Positions 63,088 through 64,000 of a stretch of 64,000 nucleotides of DNA are shown in pieces. Positions within the stretch are counted from its first letter, which is position 1, and each line of letters starts with the position of its first letter. The notes under the pieces were generated by a model. The model did no database searches and had not been told where the DNA came from. It saw only the letters and a program-made list of their open reading frames with translations. The stretch comes from Microplitis mediator (lineage: Eukaryota > Arthropoda > Insecta > Hymenoptera > Braconidae). The position numbers were made by a program, and so were the translations under genes. The stretch covers positions 6,014,001-6,078,000 of the forward strand of contig NC_079969.1 in the NCBI RefSeq assembly GCF_029852145.1, in the 5' to 3' direction.

Positions 63088-63648
63088 ACCGTGTACTTTA
63101 TACATGGTAATAAATATTTTGCGGATATCACTATGCCAGTATGGGCGTGAACGCCGTACTGTATGGTATCGAAGATTTTTATAGGTTATAAAATTGTATG
63201 CATAGATGATTCAACCATTGCGGGATTAGAAACATTGGCAATAGTTATCGCGGACGCCGCAATGTCAGTATGGCCGTCAGGCCCATACTGCGTTGCCGTA
63301 TCCACAATGCTTCTGGCAGATAAACCTAGTCTAACGACATCTATATAGTTTTGGTGGTGATACGATAGTATACATTGATTGACACGCCAGAAATTATGGC
63401 GGGAAAAACTAGTAGCATTGTGCCCTCGGCATTGTAGTATGGGTCTCAGAGCCATGCTGTTTCGCCGTGCCTGCTATGCATACGTGTGAGCAATACAATA
63501 GCTCTAGTACTATACAGTATAGTAAATAACGCCATACTTTTGGGACTCGTTACAATACTGTCTCGGAATATTTCACATACTATTCTAGTATCTGTCTCGA
63601 GACCATACCAGCATGGTGTTGAACGCCATGCATTTCTTACCGTGTAGT
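63088..63648. repeat. Array of CCAGTATGG / CCATACTG motifs
   Basis: Repeated TATGCCAGTATGGGCGTGAA, GTATGGCCGTCAGGCCCATA and ACCATACCAGCATGGTGTTG units. TTACCGTGTA occurs at both edges (63088 and 63640). The inverted left end is missing or rearranged. Confidence 0.5.
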
Positions 63649-63774
63649 GTCATCCAACCAAGTTGTATTTTATATGGAGTTATGTGGTCGTAACGATGTA
63701 ATTTACAAATATTGTAAGAGACATATTTGATGATGTAAGATTCTTGTAAATTTTTCATATCCATAATATTAGAA

Positions 63775-64000
63775 TATTACACACCAAGGAAGGAAAATAG
63801 AACATTCCGATCCGTGTGTGTGATTGCCTACCTGAGCCAAAGGCTGTACCTAAAACTTTAAATTTCAGCCTCTGCTTGCGGGAAGATGGCGCATCCGCTA
63901 GTTTTTATTATTTGTTTTCTCATAAAAAATAAGAATTACTTTTTTCCTCCTATACAGGACAGGAATTTAAACTTTCAGCGCGGGTATGGTGAAAAATGAT
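63775..64000. repeat. Dispersed repeat, truncated by the window end
   Basis: ATATTACACACCAAGGAAGG and CTTTCAGCGCGGGTATGGTG match in kind 21730-21900. Continues past the window. Confidence 0.45.

Overview
This is AT-rich nuclear DNA from an insect. It has GT-AG introns, long non-coding stretches and dense small transposable elements. Three conserved protein-coding genes are readable. Their protein sequences, the very low GC and the intron-rich ETH receptor would fit a hymenopteran such as a braconid wasp, but nothing in the window proves the order or species.

Layout. (1) eIF3a (eIF3-S10) lies on the minus strand, 188-7974, with three coding exons (7926-7974, 1432-4600, 188-287) and 1105 codons. 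(2) DENND10 (FAM45) lies divergently on the plus strand, 9864-16842, with four coding exons (9864-9903, 10539-10735, 14794-15225, 16456-16842) and 351 codons. The two genes share a 1.9 kb intergenic region. (3) The ecdysis triggering hormone receptor gene (ETHR, a class A GPCR) lies on the minus strand, 23922-55543. Five shared exons (55450-55543, 54081-54202, 50671-50833, 34595-34703, 33224-33295) encode the N-terminus to TM4. Two alternative terminal exons (27191-27797 and 23922-24627) each encode ECL2, TM5-TM7 and the C-tail, giving predicted 388- and 421-residue receptors. This is the alternative 3' exon arrangement known for insect ETHRs. DENND10 and ETHR are convergent. Upstream of ETHR (55.5-64 kb) no gene is recognised.

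The remaining sequence is mostly repeats: terminal-inverted-repeat (TIR) MITEs of at least ten families, many nested; three hAT-like elements with 8-bp target duplications; a piggyBac-like element; relics of the 3' ends of non-LTR retrotransposons; tRNA-like (SINE-like) sequences; and tandem or palindromic arrays. A recurring pattern is a set of elements with related ends (TA, then CACNGARARAA) whose interiors are long arrays of short imperfect palindromes, with a different palindrome in each element.

The most unusual locus is a 5'-truncated, about 99% identical copy of the distal ETHR terminal exon (46464-47203) inside ETHR intron 3. Its coding part has far fewer differences from the original than its 3' UTR part. 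A 598-bp repeat shared by DENND10 intron 2 and ETHR intron 3 is the other near-identical pair. No CRISPR, bacterial operon, rRNA or canonical functional tRNA was seen.
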